54,342 nucleotides of DNA from an uncultured Alistipes sp. (GCA_900542505.1 UQNV01000011.1:1-54342), one strand, 5' to 3'; shown: positions 8,140 to 17,189, counted from the stretch's first letter. Program-made: numbers and translations. Notes: generated by a model not told the origin, from the sequence alone.

Positions 8140-10116
8140 TTACTTGCGTGTTTCGACAATAATCGCGCCATTGCGCGCCTTGCGCCCGTATTTTTCGCGG
8201 GCCGAGGCATCCTTGAGAACCGATATCGAAAGGATGTTCGAGGGGTCGCCCACCAGCGCGTCGATTTCGCCGGGAGCCATCTTGTCGGCACGGTACTCCT
8301 TGCCGTCGATGACCCAAAGCACCCCCTTCTGCGACATCTGTTTCGTAGCGCCTCCCTTCACGGAGATAATCGGCTCGCCCTTCGGCATCCCCTGCCCTGC
8401 GGCCGCAGCAGCGGCTACCGACGAACCGGAAGTCGAGGTCGAGGTCGAGGTCGAGGTTGAGGTGGAAACCGAGCCGGCGCCGGAGGCCGAGGCCGAGACG
8501 GAGGTTCCGTCATCGGTGATGACAATGGTCTGCGGCGAGGAGGCGAGCCGCTGCCCGTCCAACTCGCGCTGCGCCTGCTTGAGCTGCTCGCTGGCTTCGC
8601 TCAGCTGCTGCTGCACTGCCTTCCACTCGTCGCTGCTCAGATACTGCCGGGCCGCCTCCAGTCCGGCACGCCCGGCCTCGAGGCCCTCGGCTCCGGCACG
8701 GAGCGACTCTTCGAGCTGTCGGGCAAAATCGGTCGTCAGGATGTAGACCATTCCCTTGACCTCCAGCCGGTCGAACAGCTCTATCACGGAGGGGTCCTTG
8801 ATGACCTTCACCGTCGCAATCTCCGAGGGTTTGAGGTCTATCTCGGAGTATGCCACCCGCTTGCCGTCAACGATGTAGACATAGCTGCGGTCGCCCTTGC
8901 CCGAAATGAGCGTCTGCGTCTCCGCCCCGTCGGCCCTAAGGGTAATCCGGACGGTTCTCGACGCCGGACCGTCGCCCGACTTGTCCACACTCATCGAGGC
9001 AATCCGGGACACATCGAGCGTATCGAGCACCGAAGCCGTCACCTCGCGGCCATCGATGAAATAGCGCGTCGCAGGCTTCCCGAGCTCCGCTTGTGCCGAT
9101 GCGGCGAGTCCCTCCGATGCCGACAGACCGGCCTCGGTCGGGGCGTCACGCAACGCCTGGTCGACCAGTTCCGCAGCCGATGCGCCGTTTCCGACGGCCG
9201 ACGGTAGGAAAGTTCCGGAATTTTGCATACCTTTGTTCACCGGAAAGCGGTAGACGGTTTCGGCAAAGGCGCCGAGCGCAAGCCCGACAAGCGGCAGGAA
9301 GACCAACGCACGGGCGTAGTTCCACCGCGACGATTTTTTACGTAACATCATGGTAATACGGCTTTTAAGTTTACTGTGATTGAAGCTGTTGGCAACTGAG
9401 CACCACCTCCTGCCAGCAGCTTTCCTTATTAACAACATCTGATATTCGCGCGCATCGACGCCGCTGCGGAGCACCGCCTCGTCGGCCTCGTATTCGTGGA
9501 TGGCCCGCAACTCGCGGCGCAGGAGCCACATCGCGGGGTTGAACCACTGCAGAGAACCGGCAAGGTCCGTGACAAGCAGGTCGACCGAATGGCGCAGCCG
9601 CAGGTGGGCCTCCTCGTGCAGCAAGACATCGTGCAGCAGAGCGTCGTCATCCTGCTCCGACACGACGACGTAGCGTCCCCAGCTGAAGGGAGAACCTGCC
9701 TCGGGGCGACGCACCAGCACCATACCGTCCGAAAGGTGCTCGCTCCGCCCGCTGCGGACGATGCTCCACACCCTGAGGTGCGAAAAGACGACCCACAGCA
9801 ACACGGCGGCAGCTCCCGCCACAAACAGGATACCCAGCACCTCCTGCCAGGGGAACCCGCCCCCGGTGCGTGCAGCCTCGGCCGGCACAGCCGCAGTGAG
9901 GACGTCGGGCTGCACGGCCGGCATCTCCGCCACGGGCAAATCGCGATAGACGGTCACCACACAGCAGGGCAGCACGAACGAAAGCACGAGCATCGCAAGC
10001 AGCAGGACGCGGTTGAAGCGATGGAAGGTCTCGCGGCTGAGCAGCAGCTTGTAGAAGAGGTAGAAGACCGCCAGGCAGGCTCCCGTCTTGAGGCTGTATA
10101 ACATCAGGTCGTACAT
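8140..10116 (-). CDS. BlaR1/MecR1-like M56 metallopeptidase with TonB-plug-like tail
   Basis: 658-residue inner-membrane sensor protease of the M56 family, which cleaves BlaI-type repressors. N-terminal membrane helices lie near residues 13-55 and 93-112. The zinc motif HEEAH is at 167-171 in a cytoplasmic loop, followed by HEYEADEAVL and another hydrophobic segment near 265-285. Instead of a penicillin-binding sensor domain, the periplasmic part has two carboxy-terminal plug-like pieces and a Q/E-rich coiled coil. The tail LKDASAREKYG...NGAIIVETRK resembles the TonB-dependent receptor plug. A Ser/Thr low-complexity stretch near residue 560 is encoded by hexamer repeats at 8430-8463. The gene starts three bases after the BlaI stop, so the two are cotranscribed. 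The inducing signal is unknown. Confidence 0.85.
   Translation of the reverse strand: MYDLMLYSLKTGACLAVFYLFYKLLLSRETFHRFNRVLLLAMLVLSFVLPCCVVTVYRDLPVAEMPAVQPDVLTAAVPAEAARTGGGFPWQEVLGILFVAGAAAVLLWVVFSHLRVWSIVRSGRSEHLSDGMVLVRRPEAGSPFSWGRYVVVSEQDDDALLHDVLLHEEAHLRLRHSVDLLVTDLAGSLQWFNPAMWLLRRELRAIHEYEADEAVLRSGVDAREYQMLLIRKAAGRRWCSVANSFNHSKLKSRITMMLRKKSSRWNYARALVFLPLVGLALGAFAETVYRFPVNKGMQNSGTFLPSAVGNGASAAELVDQALRDAPTEAGLSASEGLAASAQAELGKPATRYFIDGREVTASVLDTLDVSRIASMSVDKSGDGPASRTVRITLRADGAETQTLISGKGDRSYVYIVDGKRVAYSEIDLKPSEIATVKVIKDPSVIELFDRLEVKGMVYILTTDFARQLEESLRAGAEGLEAGRAGLEAARQYLSSDEWKAVQQQLSEASEQLKQAQRELDGQRLASSPQTIVITDDGTSVSASASGAGSVSTSTSTSTSTSTSGSSVAAAAAAGQGMPKGEPIISVKGGATKQMSQKGVLWVIDGKEYRADKMAPGEIDALVGDPSNILSISVLKDASAREKYGRKARNGAIIVETRK
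8430..8463. repeat. In-frame GAGGTC hexamer repeat
   Basis: At least four GAGGTC-type units in a row inside the M56 gene, encoding alternating Ser-Thr on the minus strand. Changes in unit number keep the frame, so only linker length would vary. Confidence 0.75.
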
Positions 10117-10118
10117 GG

Positions 10119-10484
10119 CTACCGGCTGTTTTCACGTTCGATGCGCTCGATGAGCTCGCGCAACTCGTCGACCGAAATCTTCTCCTCCTCGACCAGCGCC
10201 GAGACGGCCCCCATGTAGGAGTTCTCGAAATATTTGCGTATCACGCCGCCCAGCGTCTGCCGCGAAAACTCCTCCTCGCTCACCACCGGATAGTACTGGT
10301 AGGTCGCCCCGAAAGCCGTATGCGAAAGATAACCCTTCGCCTCGAGCGTACGGACGATGGTCGATACGGTGTTGAAATGCGGCCGCGGCTCGGGACAGAG
10401 CGCCACCACCTCGCGGACGAACAGCGGACCGTGCGCCCAGAAATGGCGCATCAGCTCCTCCTCCTTTTGAGTCAGTTTTTCCAT
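10119..10484 (-). CDS. BlaI/MecI/CopY-family repressor
   Basis: 121-residue winged-helix repressor. It starts MEKLTQKEEELMRHFWAHGP, then the recognition region FNTVSTIVRTLEAKGYLSH, a wing, and a C-terminal dimerisation helix pair (GAVSALVEEEKISVDELREL). These features are typical of BlaI/MecI repressors that are inactivated by the partner M56 protease. I chose the ATG at 10484 because upstream residues do not match the family and the promoter lies at 10527. Two AACTA/TAGTT dyads at 10555-10593 are probable operators, so the operon is likely autorepressed. Confidence 0.9.
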   Translation of the reverse strand: MEKLTQKEEELMRHFWAHGPLFVREVVALCPEPRPHFNTVSTIVRTLEAKGYLSHTAFGATYQYYPVVSEEEFSRQTLGGVIRKYFENSYMGAVSALVEEEKISVDELRELIERIERENSR

Positions 10485-10526
10485 GGCAATCGGCGGGACC
10501 TTTTCCTCTTTCGCAGCCCCGCAGAA

Positions 10527-10534
10527 CAAAGGTA
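10527..10534 (-). promoter_or_regulatory. -7 box TACCTTTG of the blaI-like operon
   Basis: TACCTTTG on the minus strand with a TTG at 10555-10553 (18-base spacer). The -33 element overlaps the first operator dyad, so a bound repressor would block the polymerase. Confidence 0.65.
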
Positions 10535-10554
10535 GCAAAAAAATTCCGCCGTGC

Positions 10555-10593
10555 AACTATTTTTTATAGTTATCTAACTAAAAAATATAGTTA
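10555..10593. promoter_or_regulatory. Two BlaI-type operator dyads
   Basis: Dyad 1 is AACTAT-N5-ATAGTT (10555-10571). Dyad 2 is TAACTA-N7-TAGTTA (10575-10593). Their left AACTA arms are 21 bp apart, two helical turns. The half-site resembles the TACTA/TAGTA core bound by BlaI/MecI repressors. Confidence 0.7.
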
Positions 10594-10648
10594 CCCGTCA
10601 AAATACCGCGGAAACCCCACCCTGCCACCCTCGCACAGGCATAAAAAA

Positions 10649-10683
10649 AAGGAGTGAAGCCTCACGGATGGGCTCCACTCCTT
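10649..10683 (-). terminator. Terminator of the envelope gene cluster
   Basis: A 13-bp stem with one mismatch (AAGGAGTGAAGCC against GGCTCCACTCCTT), followed on the minus strand by eight T's (10643-10650). It is placed about 50 bases past the stop of the transglutaminase-like gene, closing the cluster. Confidence 0.8.
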
Positions 10684-10733
10684 CGGAAAAGATGCCTGGC
10701 AGGCGGGATAAGCCGCCGGCCTCGGGTCCGCTG

Positions 10734-12587
10734 TCAGCGCAGCAGCACCTCGACGCTTGCATTGTCCATGTCGGGCATCGTACGGCCGATACCGGCGCCG
10801 ATATAGGTCGGGTCGCAGACCGTATAGCGCTTGCCGCGCACGACGACGTAATCGCCCGGAGCCTCACCTGCGAAGCGGACCGCAGTCGCCACGTGGCCGG
10901 GATACTGCAGCAACACGACATCGAGTCCCAGCAGCTCACGGACCAGCAGAGCATAGAGCACGGCACGGTCCTCGCAGTCGCAGGCGGGATAGAAGAGCGT
11001 CTCCTCGGCAAAGAGCGGACGCTCGTAGCCGAACTGTTCGTCATCCGTAGCATAGGGGAATGCCGTCTGTACGAAGTTGAGCAGCATGTCGGCCGCTTCG
11101 GTCTCGCTACGGCCGGCGATAGCCTGACGCAAGGCGGGATAGAGGCTCTGCCGTACGGTATTGCCCACCGTGGGGATTTGATAGACTGCCACATCGCAGC
11201 ACGGGAAGAGGTTGTAGTAGTCAATCAGGCTGCGGTCCACCACCACATCGGCCTGCATCGCGGGATAACGTTCCGAGACGAGGTGACGCAGGGCAACGCT
11301 GCGTTCGGGAAGCGCCGGAACCGACGGTCGCAGCGCAAGCTGCCGCTCACCGGGGAAGGCGCGATTGAATACGTAGTAGCCGCCCGAGCCCGGCCTGTTG
11401 CCGACGACGAAGAACTTCTCGCCGCCCAGCTCCAGGTAGCGGTATCCGTAGAGCATGCCCGAAGCGGGGACAAGCAGCACGAGCCGCTGCCCCGTGCGGG
11501 CTATACGCACCTTGTAGCCCGACTGCGCCAGAAGGAAGGTCTGCAGCAGCACCGCCTCGTTCTCGGCGCCAGCATACCAGGCCGAGGCAAGGAACTCCAG
11601 CATCTTGAGATAGCCCCAGTCGTCGAGACGCAGCTCGTCGCGTAGGCGCAAGCACTCCTCCGTTACGGAACGGTAGGCCGGGGCCGAGAAAGCCTCCCAC
11701 AGCGTAGCCACCGAACCCTCGGCAACGTCACGCAGGCGCGGCTTCGAGCCCGACACGGCCGGCACCGAGTATTCGGACCCGACAAAAGTGAAACGCAGCT
11801 GCGGCCCCTTGGGCTTCGACGGACTTGCTGCCCCCTTCTCGCCGCGTCCGGCAGCGACATCGTCGGCAGCGGGCGACGGAGGAGCCACCGGGACCCCCGC
11901 AACGGCATCCGGTGCCGCATCGGGAGTTGCAGGCCGGACAGGTTCCGACGGAGCGGCAGGAGCGGCGGGTTTCGTCGGAGCGGCAGGCTTCGTCGGAGCG
12001 GCAGGAGCAAGGGAGGAACCGGCATCGGGCGCCAGAGCGGAAACCGAATCGCCGCCAGTGCCGGGTACCGATACCGGGGCCGACCCGGCATCGGGCCGCA
12101 ACGACCCGACATTACCGCCCGACACTCCGGATACGACTCCGCCACCGTCGGGCGACAGGCCCGGAGCGGGAGCGGGACGCAGCGTCGTCGCGACATCGGG
12201 GGCAAGGTTGCCCTCTCCGGCCGACGGTCCGACCGTAGAGGCGACGTCGGGCTCCAGCGCCGGAGCGGGAGCGGGAGTCAGCGGCTCGACCACCTCGGCC
12301 ACAGGTACGGCACGCGGCGCAGCCGGTTCGGATACAGGCGGCGTCAGCGGAATGGAGGGTGCCGGCTGCGATTCGGGCTCGACGGCCGGCTGCTCGTCGG
12401 CAGCCGTCCACCGCTCGCGCATGTAGCGTATGTACTCGGCATTGCGCGAATCGACATACTGCCGAAACTCCTGCTGGCGCTGACGCAGGTACTCCTCGTA
12501 GCTGCTGCGCAAATCCTGCGCGGCAGCCTGCGAGAGGGTCAGGAGCGCTGTCGCGGCGACCAGCGCCGCACGTATGGGTCGGTTCAT
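10734..12587 (-). CDS. Secreted transglutaminase-like cysteine protease-fold protein
   Basis: 617-residue exported protein. The signal peptide spans residues 1-23 (ends SQAAAQ). A charged helix follows (SYEEYLRQRQQEFRQYVDSR), then a long Pro/Ala/Ser-rich linker (about 70-255) with short TKPAAP repeats. The C-terminal domain carries a transglutaminase-like triad: Cys538 in CEDRAVLYALL, His565 in GHVATAV and Asp592 in VCDPTY. Such domains hydrolyse or cross-link peptide amide bonds; the substrate here is unknown. As the last gene of a long minus-strand cluster of envelope proteins, it may process or cross-link a partner from the same cluster. The family call rests on motif order, not overall similarity. 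Confidence 0.7.
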   Translation of the reverse strand: MNRPIRAALVAATALLTLSQAAAQDLRSSYEEYLRQRQQEFRQYVDSRNAEYIRYMRERWTAADEQPAVEPESQPAPSIPLTPPVSEPAAPRAVPVAEVVEPLTPAPAPALEPDVASTVGPSAGEGNLAPDVATTLRPAPAPGLSPDGGGVVSGVSGGNVGSLRPDAGSAPVSVPGTGGDSVSALAPDAGSSLAPAAPTKPAAPTKPAAPAAPSEPVRPATPDAAPDAVAGVPVAPPSPAADDVAAGRGEKGAASPSKPKGPQLRFTFVGSEYSVPAVSGSKPRLRDVAEGSVATLWEAFSAPAYRSVTEECLRLRDELRLDDWGYLKMLEFLASAWYAGAENEAVLLQTFLLAQSGYKVRIARTGQRLVLLVPASGMLYGYRYLELGGEKFFVVGNRPGSGGYYVFNRAFPGERQLALRPSVPALPERSVALRHLVSERYPAMQADVVVDRSLIDYYNLFPCCDVAVYQIPTVGNTVRQSLYPALRQAIAGRSETEAADMLLNFVQTAFPYATDDEQFGYERPLFAEETLFYPACDCEDRAVLYALLVRELLGLDVVLLQYPGHVATAVRFAGEAPGDYVVVRGKRYTVCDPTYIGAGIGRTMPDMDNASVEVLLR

Positions 12588-12666
12588 GGAAACGGGTCAT
12601 TTAAGGCAAAAGCGGCATCCGCCCCACTGCCGGGAGCCGGACACCGCTCTTGCAAACATACAAAGA

Positions 12667-13245
12667 CTACTGCTGCGAGTACTCGGCGAGCTTCTGCTCG
12701 TAGAGCTTCTTGAACTGGTCGAACTCGAAATCCGACATCAGCTTCTCGTCCTTCTGCATCTGGTCGAGCACACGGTCCTTCATCTCGCTCTTGCTCAACT
12801 CCATGCATACATAGTGGCGATAGTCGCCGTTGGCCTCCTTGAAGAGTTTCTCGTCAACGAGCGTCATACCCGACACCGACTGCTTGACAATGGCGTAGGT
12901 GAGTTCCGTCACACGCTCCTCGTAGCTGCGCGAGGTCTGGCTCGGAAGCTGCTGCGACTTGGCGTAGTTCTCCATCACGGTAGCGATGTCGGTCTGCACG
13001 GCAGCGGCAATCTCCTGACGGGCATTCTGCATGGCAATCTTCTTGGCCATCGACTGCTCGGGGCTTACGCCGCTCTGCACGGCACGATAATACTCCGCAT
13101 CGCTGCGGTACTGGGGACCGCTCAGCGGGAGTACCTGCTCCACCATATCGGTCTGGGGTTTGCGCGGCGCCTTCGAGGACGACGAGCAGGAGGTCATGGC
13201 GGCCAGCATCGCCAGCGCACCCGCCATAAGCATCATCTTTTTCAT
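12667..13245 (-). CDS. LPP20-like lipoprotein
   Basis: 192-residue lipoprotein with signal MKKMMLMAGALAMLAAMTSC and lipobox Cys at about residue 20. The body has the LPP20 pattern: EYYRAVQSGVS, then AKKIAMQNARQEIAAAVQTDI, a Tyr-rich helix and KLFKEANGDYRHYVCMELS. LPP20/FlgP-type proteins are outer-membrane or periplasmic lipoproteins that form rings or stabilise envelope machines. It lies 12 bases downstream of another LPP20-like gene, which suggests the two products interact. The specific function is unknown. Confidence 0.65.
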   Translation of the reverse strand: MKKMMLMAGALAMLAAMTSCSSSSKAPRKPQTDMVEQVLPLSGPQYRSDAEYYRAVQSGVSPEQSMAKKIAMQNARQEIAAAVQTDIATVMENYAKSQQLPSQTSRSYEERVTELTYAIVKQSVSGMTLVDEKLFKEANGDYRHYVCMELSKSEMKDRVLDQMQKDEKLMSDFEFDQFKKLYEQKLAEYSQQ

Positions 13246-13257
13246 CTTTACGGGATT

Positions 13258-14544
13258 TTAACGGTTAGTAAAATTGATTCTGTAGGGAAGATTGAAACGC
13301 ACGTCGGTCTGACGGCCGTCGGCTCCGACGATGCGCAGCGTACCGCTGAGCAGCACGCTCCGCCGCGCAGGGGTTACCTGCGGCACCGAAGCCGTGAAGC
13401 GCAGCGTATGGACACCCTTGCCTTCGAACGCATAGCCCGCCAGCGAACCCTGGGCCGCGGCGCCGAACTCCGGAACACGGATATCGACGTGACGCACCTC
13501 GAAACGGGTGTCGTTGTTCGACCGCAGCGGCACCGAAATGCGCCACGTGGCCATGCTGTCGGCTCCGGGACCCACCGCGTCGATTTCGACCGTACCGAAC
13601 GGACGTACGGCCAGCTTGCCTTCGGTAGGGTCGAAGACCACGCGGTGCTGCAGACGCCGCCCGCCGAAGGTATAGGTCATCGTGATGAAGTTCTCCTCGC
13701 CCTCGATACCGGCCTCGTCGTAGAGCAGCGCATAGCCTCCGTCGAGCGGCACGACGCGCAGGTCGGTGGCATAGTCACTCTCGAGACGCGGCTGACGGTC
13801 CGACGTCACACGACGGCCGTGCAGCGCCAAATGGTAGCAGTAGCACCCCAGCGAAGCGCTGTCGGGCACGATGGCCACCTCGCCGCACGCCTGACGGCAG
13901 CGCTGCTGAAGGTTTACGGCCCGGTTGCGGCGGTCGGTGTCGAAGAAGTAGTCGATGAGCGGATTGAGCGCCGCGGCCGTCTGGTCGAGGAAGCTCAGGT
14001 CGGTAAACGTACCGAACTCCTGCTCGAGACGCTGCAGCCGGTCGAAATACTCGTCATCGATAGCCCGGAAGGCGGCAATCGCCTCGCTGCGGTCGGCATC
14101 GGTGAAGGGGTACTGCACGTGATAGATGTAGTAGTACGACTTCTTCTCCTTGACGAAGCGGCGCTCCCAGTAGACATCGAGCGCCTGCGAAAGCGAGATG
14201 TTGCACAGATAGGGCATCGACGCCCCGGTGGTCCCCACCTCGGAGGCATAGCTGTTGAGCAGCGAGACCACACCGTTGCGGGTGGTCTGCTCCTGATAGA
14301 GCTGCTCCTCGGAGGTGATGTTGGAGGCAATCGAGGTGATGATGTGCTGACGGATATCCGCCATGCACTGCTTCTGCGCCTCGTCGAGCGTCGCGGCCGT
14401 AGCCGAAACGGTGAAGTAGTCGGGGCACGACATGCCGAGCCACGCGGGCGCCTTCTTGGCGCTGCGCTCGACCACCTTCTCCTTCTGGGCTGCGGCGGGA
14501 AGCGTCACGGCCAGAAGCAGCAGAAGCATTAGGAGCCGTTTCAT
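13258..14544 (-). CDS. Secreted protein with LPP20-like N-terminal domain
   Basis: 428-residue exported protein. The signal peptide is MKRLLMLLLLLAVTLPAAAQ. Residues about 30-160 match the LPP20/FlgT style: APAWLG...PDYFTVSATAATLDEAQKQCMADIRQHIITSIASNI, then YYYIYHVQYPF. The rest is beta-rich with no family I recognise. The ATG at 14544 overlaps the upstream gene's TGA by four bases (ATGA), which implies translational coupling with the small membrane protein. It probably acts in the periplasm with the neighbouring lipoprotein. Confidence 0.6.
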   Translation of the reverse strand: MKRLLMLLLLLAVTLPAAAQKEKVVERSAKKAPAWLGMSCPDYFTVSATAATLDEAQKQCMADIRQHIITSIASNITSEEQLYQEQTTRNGVVSLLNSYASEVGTTGASMPYLCNISLSQALDVYWERRFVKEKKSYYYIYHVQYPFTDADRSEAIAAFRAIDDEYFDRLQRLEQEFGTFTDLSFLDQTAAALNPLIDYFFDTDRRNRAVNLQQRCRQACGEVAIVPDSASLGCYCYHLALHGRRVTSDRQPRLESDYATDLRVVPLDGGYALLYDEAGIEGEENFITMTYTFGGRRLQHRVVFDPTEGKLAVRPFGTVEIDAVGPGADSMATWRISVPLRSNNDTRFEVRHVDIRVPEFGAAAQGSLAGYAFEGKGVHTLRFTASVPQVTPARRSVLLSGTLRIVGADGRQTDVRFNLPYRINFTNR

Positions 14545-14894
14545 GACTTCTGGTTTTTGACGTTGCCCGAAAGGGCCGCATAGAGTGCGAAGAGCCACCC
14601 GATGACGGCCAGCGCATTGACGATGACAACCACGGGAAGCGCCACGTGGAGCCATGCAAAGAGGATGTTGAGCAGGAAGGTGACAAGCAGCAGGATGCTC
14701 GAGACGGTCGAGAAAAGAACCGTCCGGTTGGGACCGGTCGTGAAGCCGATGCCCAACACCGAAACCAGGAAGAGCAGCGCCACTACCGTAGCGATGACGG
14801 TAATCGCCGTCTCGGCGCCGCAGGCAATGTAGCCGTAGCATACGAGACCGCCGAGCAGCAGCGCGATGACTGCGGGAATAGGTCTGAATTTCAT
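14541..14894 (-). CDS. Small three-helix membrane protein
   Basis: 117 residues, almost wholly hydrophobic. Helices lie near 5-25, 30-52 and 62-108, and the charged tail is SGNVKNQKS. No enzyme motif is present. It ends in an ATGA overlap with the LPP20-like gene and starts just after the SPFH gene, so it is part of the same operon and may anchor the complex in the inner membrane. I do not recognise a named family. Confidence 0.65.
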   Translation of the reverse strand: MKFRPIPAVIALLLGGLVCYGYIACGAETAITVIATVVALLFLVSVLGIGFTTGPNRTVLFSTVSSILLLVTFLLNILFAWLHVALPVVVIVNALAVIGWLFALYAALSGNVKNQKS

Positions 14895-14900
14895 GGTTCG

Positions 14901-16232
14901 TTACATTTGAGGTGGAACAACGGGAGGAACGGGCGGGACGGGCGGCACCGGAGGAGCGGGCACGAAATAGGGCGCCAGCTCGGTCACAGCACCGGCCTGC
15001 TCCCAGGCAGGCATGCCCTGCTTCCAGACAAGCGTATCGCGCACGATGCGTCCGTCGGCAATCATCTGGCGGATGAGTTCAAGCGCAAAGGGACCCGTCT
15101 GCTGGCCGTTCACCGCCACATAGTACATCGTCGTGGTCAGGGGCGGCGGGGTCTGCGCGGGCTGGGGTGCCATCGTACCCTGCATGCCGCCCATCATGCC
15201 ATTCATCATGCCGGCCATGTTGCTGCCTACGGCACCGCCCAGCATCATGCCGGCCATCATGCCGGCGGGGTTGAGTCCGTCGCCGCCGCCCATGCCGGCA
15301 CCGCCCAGTTCTCCGAGGCTTTCGGCCGCAATCTTGGCCACCTCGGTCTGCTGGTTGAGCCGGTGTGCTGCGAAGAAGTCGGTCTCGGCACCCAGGTTCT
15401 GGCGCTTGAACTCCACTTCACGTCCCATGCGCAGGCGCTCGACGGTATCTTCCGTACGGGCCCGGGTCAACTCGGTCATCTGGGCCGTGGTAACCTCGTA
15501 GAGGTCGGCATAGCCCTCCGACTCCTTGTCCAGTGCGATTTCCGAGAGGTCCAGTCGCTTGAGGTTCACACCGAAGTCATCGGCAAGCACCGACCGCAGA
15601 CGCTCCTCGACCATAAGTGTCACCTCGTCGATATGGCGCTCAATCTGCAGGACGGGAATCTGTCCCTTCGACGGAGCGTTGGTCACGGCCGACTTGGTGT
15701 AGCGGACCACGGCGGCACGCACCTCCTCGGCGAAATCGTCCATGTCGAACTGCATCATGCGGTGCAGCGAGATGAACGACTTGTAGTCCGTGATGTTGAA
15801 GAGCAGCTGCCCCTTGACCGTCACCGGCACGGCGTAGTCCAGGAACCGGGGGTCCGAAACGTCGAACTGCGGGACGAAGAAAGGCAGCCGTACGTTGCCG
15901 GCCAGGTTGATGAAGTAGACCTCGGCCTGGAAGGGGGTCTCCCCGCCGAATACCGACCCCAGGATGCCCGAAAGCACGGGGAAGTTGGCCGTCTTGAGCG
16001 TCGTGTCGAGCGGACCTTCGAAGTAGTCCATCTCCTTGCCGTCGTTCTGCCGATAGACAAACACGGCTACCTCGCCTTGCTTGACGCGGAGCGTAGAGCC
16101 CCAGCGGATGGCGTTCTCGCGGCGGCTCGGCACACCTGCGGGCGACCATTTCCACACCAGATAATCCGGTTCGTCGCAGCGGATGACATCCAGGATGCCG
16201 CCTTCCGTCTTGTTTTTGCTGAAAAGTCCCAT
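14901..16232 (-). CDS. SPFH-domain protein with C-terminal GYF-2 domain
   Basis: 443 residues, no signal peptide, cytoplasmic. Residues 1-300 are an SPFH/band-7 type domain of the virion-core-protein-like subgroup. They start MGLFSKNKTEGGILDVIRCD and include KQGEVAVFVYRQ and the helical ERLRSVLADDFGVNL region. A Gly/Met-rich linker follows (about 300-360), then a GYF-2 domain (YYVAVNGQQTGPFALELI...VWKQGMPAWEQA) and a PPVPPVPPV tail. GYF domains bind proline-rich peptides, so the tail could be a self or partner ligand. SPFH proteins scaffold membrane complexes. It is part of the minus-strand envelope cluster, one base after the zinc-ribbon gene. Confidence 0.8.
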   Translation of the reverse strand: MGLFSKNKTEGGILDVIRCDEPDYLVWKWSPAGVPSRRENAIRWGSTLRVKQGEVAVFVYRQNDGKEMDYFEGPLDTTLKTANFPVLSGILGSVFGGETPFQAEVYFINLAGNVRLPFFVPQFDVSDPRFLDYAVPVTVKGQLLFNITDYKSFISLHRMMQFDMDDFAEEVRAAVVRYTKSAVTNAPSKGQIPVLQIERHIDEVTLMVEERLRSVLADDFGVNLKRLDLSEIALDKESEGYADLYEVTTAQMTELTRARTEDTVERLRMGREVEFKRQNLGAETDFFAAHRLNQQTEVAKIAAESLGELGGAGMGGGDGLNPAGMMAGMMLGGAVGSNMAGMMNGMMGGMQGTMAPQPAQTPPPLTTTMYYVAVNGQQTGPFALELIRQMIADGRIVRDTLVWKQGMPAWEQAGAVTELAPYFVPAPPVPPVPPVPPVVPPQM

Positions 16233-16233
16233 C

Positions 16234-17166
16234 TTATTCTACCATTTTTTTCAGTTTGGCCGTATCCGACCCATAGCGCAGCGTAACCCGGCCGGCAAAA
16301 GCGGCCGCGTCGGCCTTGCGGTCGGCGGCAAGATAACTACGTACAATCTGCTGTGCGCACTCCAGGTCGCCCATCTTCCCCTGGCAATAGGTGAAGAAGA
16401 ACTCCTCGGCGGCATCGAAGGCGTTGCACTTGATAATTTCGTCCAACACGGCCAGCCGGGCGGCATTGTCGCCATATTCGCTGTTGTCGGACGAAGCGGC
16501 GAAGGCCGCCACTTTGGCCTTCCACGGCGCGGTTTCGGCATCCCCGTCCTCGCCTGCAGAGGCAGTCTGCTCCGTTGCCGGAGCCTCATCGCGCGAAGCG
16601 ACGTCGGTCGAGAAGATGCCTCCGGCAGCCACTACGATGACCACAACGGCGAAAATCAGCCACATCGAACGGCTGCGACGCCGGGCAGCGACATGCTCGG
16701 CCTCCACAGCAGAAATCTCGGCCGTGATGTCCTTGATAAGCCGCGACACCTCGACGTTCTTACCGAAGCTGCGCCGCGCGATTCGCTCGTTGTATTCGTA
16801 CTCGTTCTTCAGTTTCTCGAACGCACCGGCGCCGGTCGAGCCCTTCGTGAGCTTGCGGACGAGCAGGTAGAGCGATACCACGCCGCACACGATGCCCAGC
16901 AGCCAGAAGAGACCCGCTTCGCTGATGAGGGCCAGTACGATGAAATAGACGGCCAGCACCAGGAACAACACGAAAAGCATGTTGCGCAGGCTGGCGGCAA
17001 ACGAGGGTTTGGGCATGTTCTTGCTGCGCAGCAACAGCGCCTCAAGCTTGTTGACCAACTCCTCGGCCGTAGGCGAATCATCGCCGTCGTTCACTACGTA
17101 TCCGCAAACGGGACACACTTTCGAGAGCAGGGGCATCTCCTCCTTGCATCGGGGACATTGTGCCAT
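16234..17166 (-). CDS. Zinc-ribbon membrane protein
   Basis: 310 residues. The N-terminal CPRC...CPVC zinc ribbon sits in residues 1-25 (MAQCPRCKEEM...CPVCGYVV). Two adjacent transmembrane helices lie near 60-105, and a third (MWLIFAVVVIVVAAGGIF) near 165-185. An acidic Ser/Ala-rich linker and a helical, TPR-like end follow. Cytoplasmic zinc ribbons fused to membrane helices are common in proteins co-occurring with SPFH-GYF proteins. I chose the ATG at 17166 because the ribbon begins there; the in-frame extension overlaps the neighbouring gene. Function unknown. Confidence 0.7.
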   Translation of the reverse strand: MAQCPRCKEEMPLLSKVCPVCGYVVNDGDDSPTAEELVNKLEALLLRSKNMPKPSFAASLRNMLFVLFLVLAVYFIVLALISEAGLFWLLGIVCGVVSLYLLVRKLTKGSTGAGAFEKLKNEYEYNERIARRSFGKNVEVSRLIKDITAEISAVEAEHVAARRRSRSMWLIFAVVVIVVAAGGIFSTDVASRDEAPATEQTASAGEDGDAETAPWKAKVAAFAASSDNSEYGDNAARLAVLDEIIKCNAFDAAEEFFFTYCQGKMGDLECAQQIVRSYLAADRKADAAAFAGRVTLRYGSDTAKLKKMVE

Positions 17167-17189
17167 AGTAGTCTTCGTTTTTCGGGTTA

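Noticed and set aside
12574..14532. Long plus-strand open frames antisense to the envelope cluster
   Set aside because: They are rich in His, Arg and Leu-type shadow codons and overlap well-supported minus-strand genes with signal peptides.
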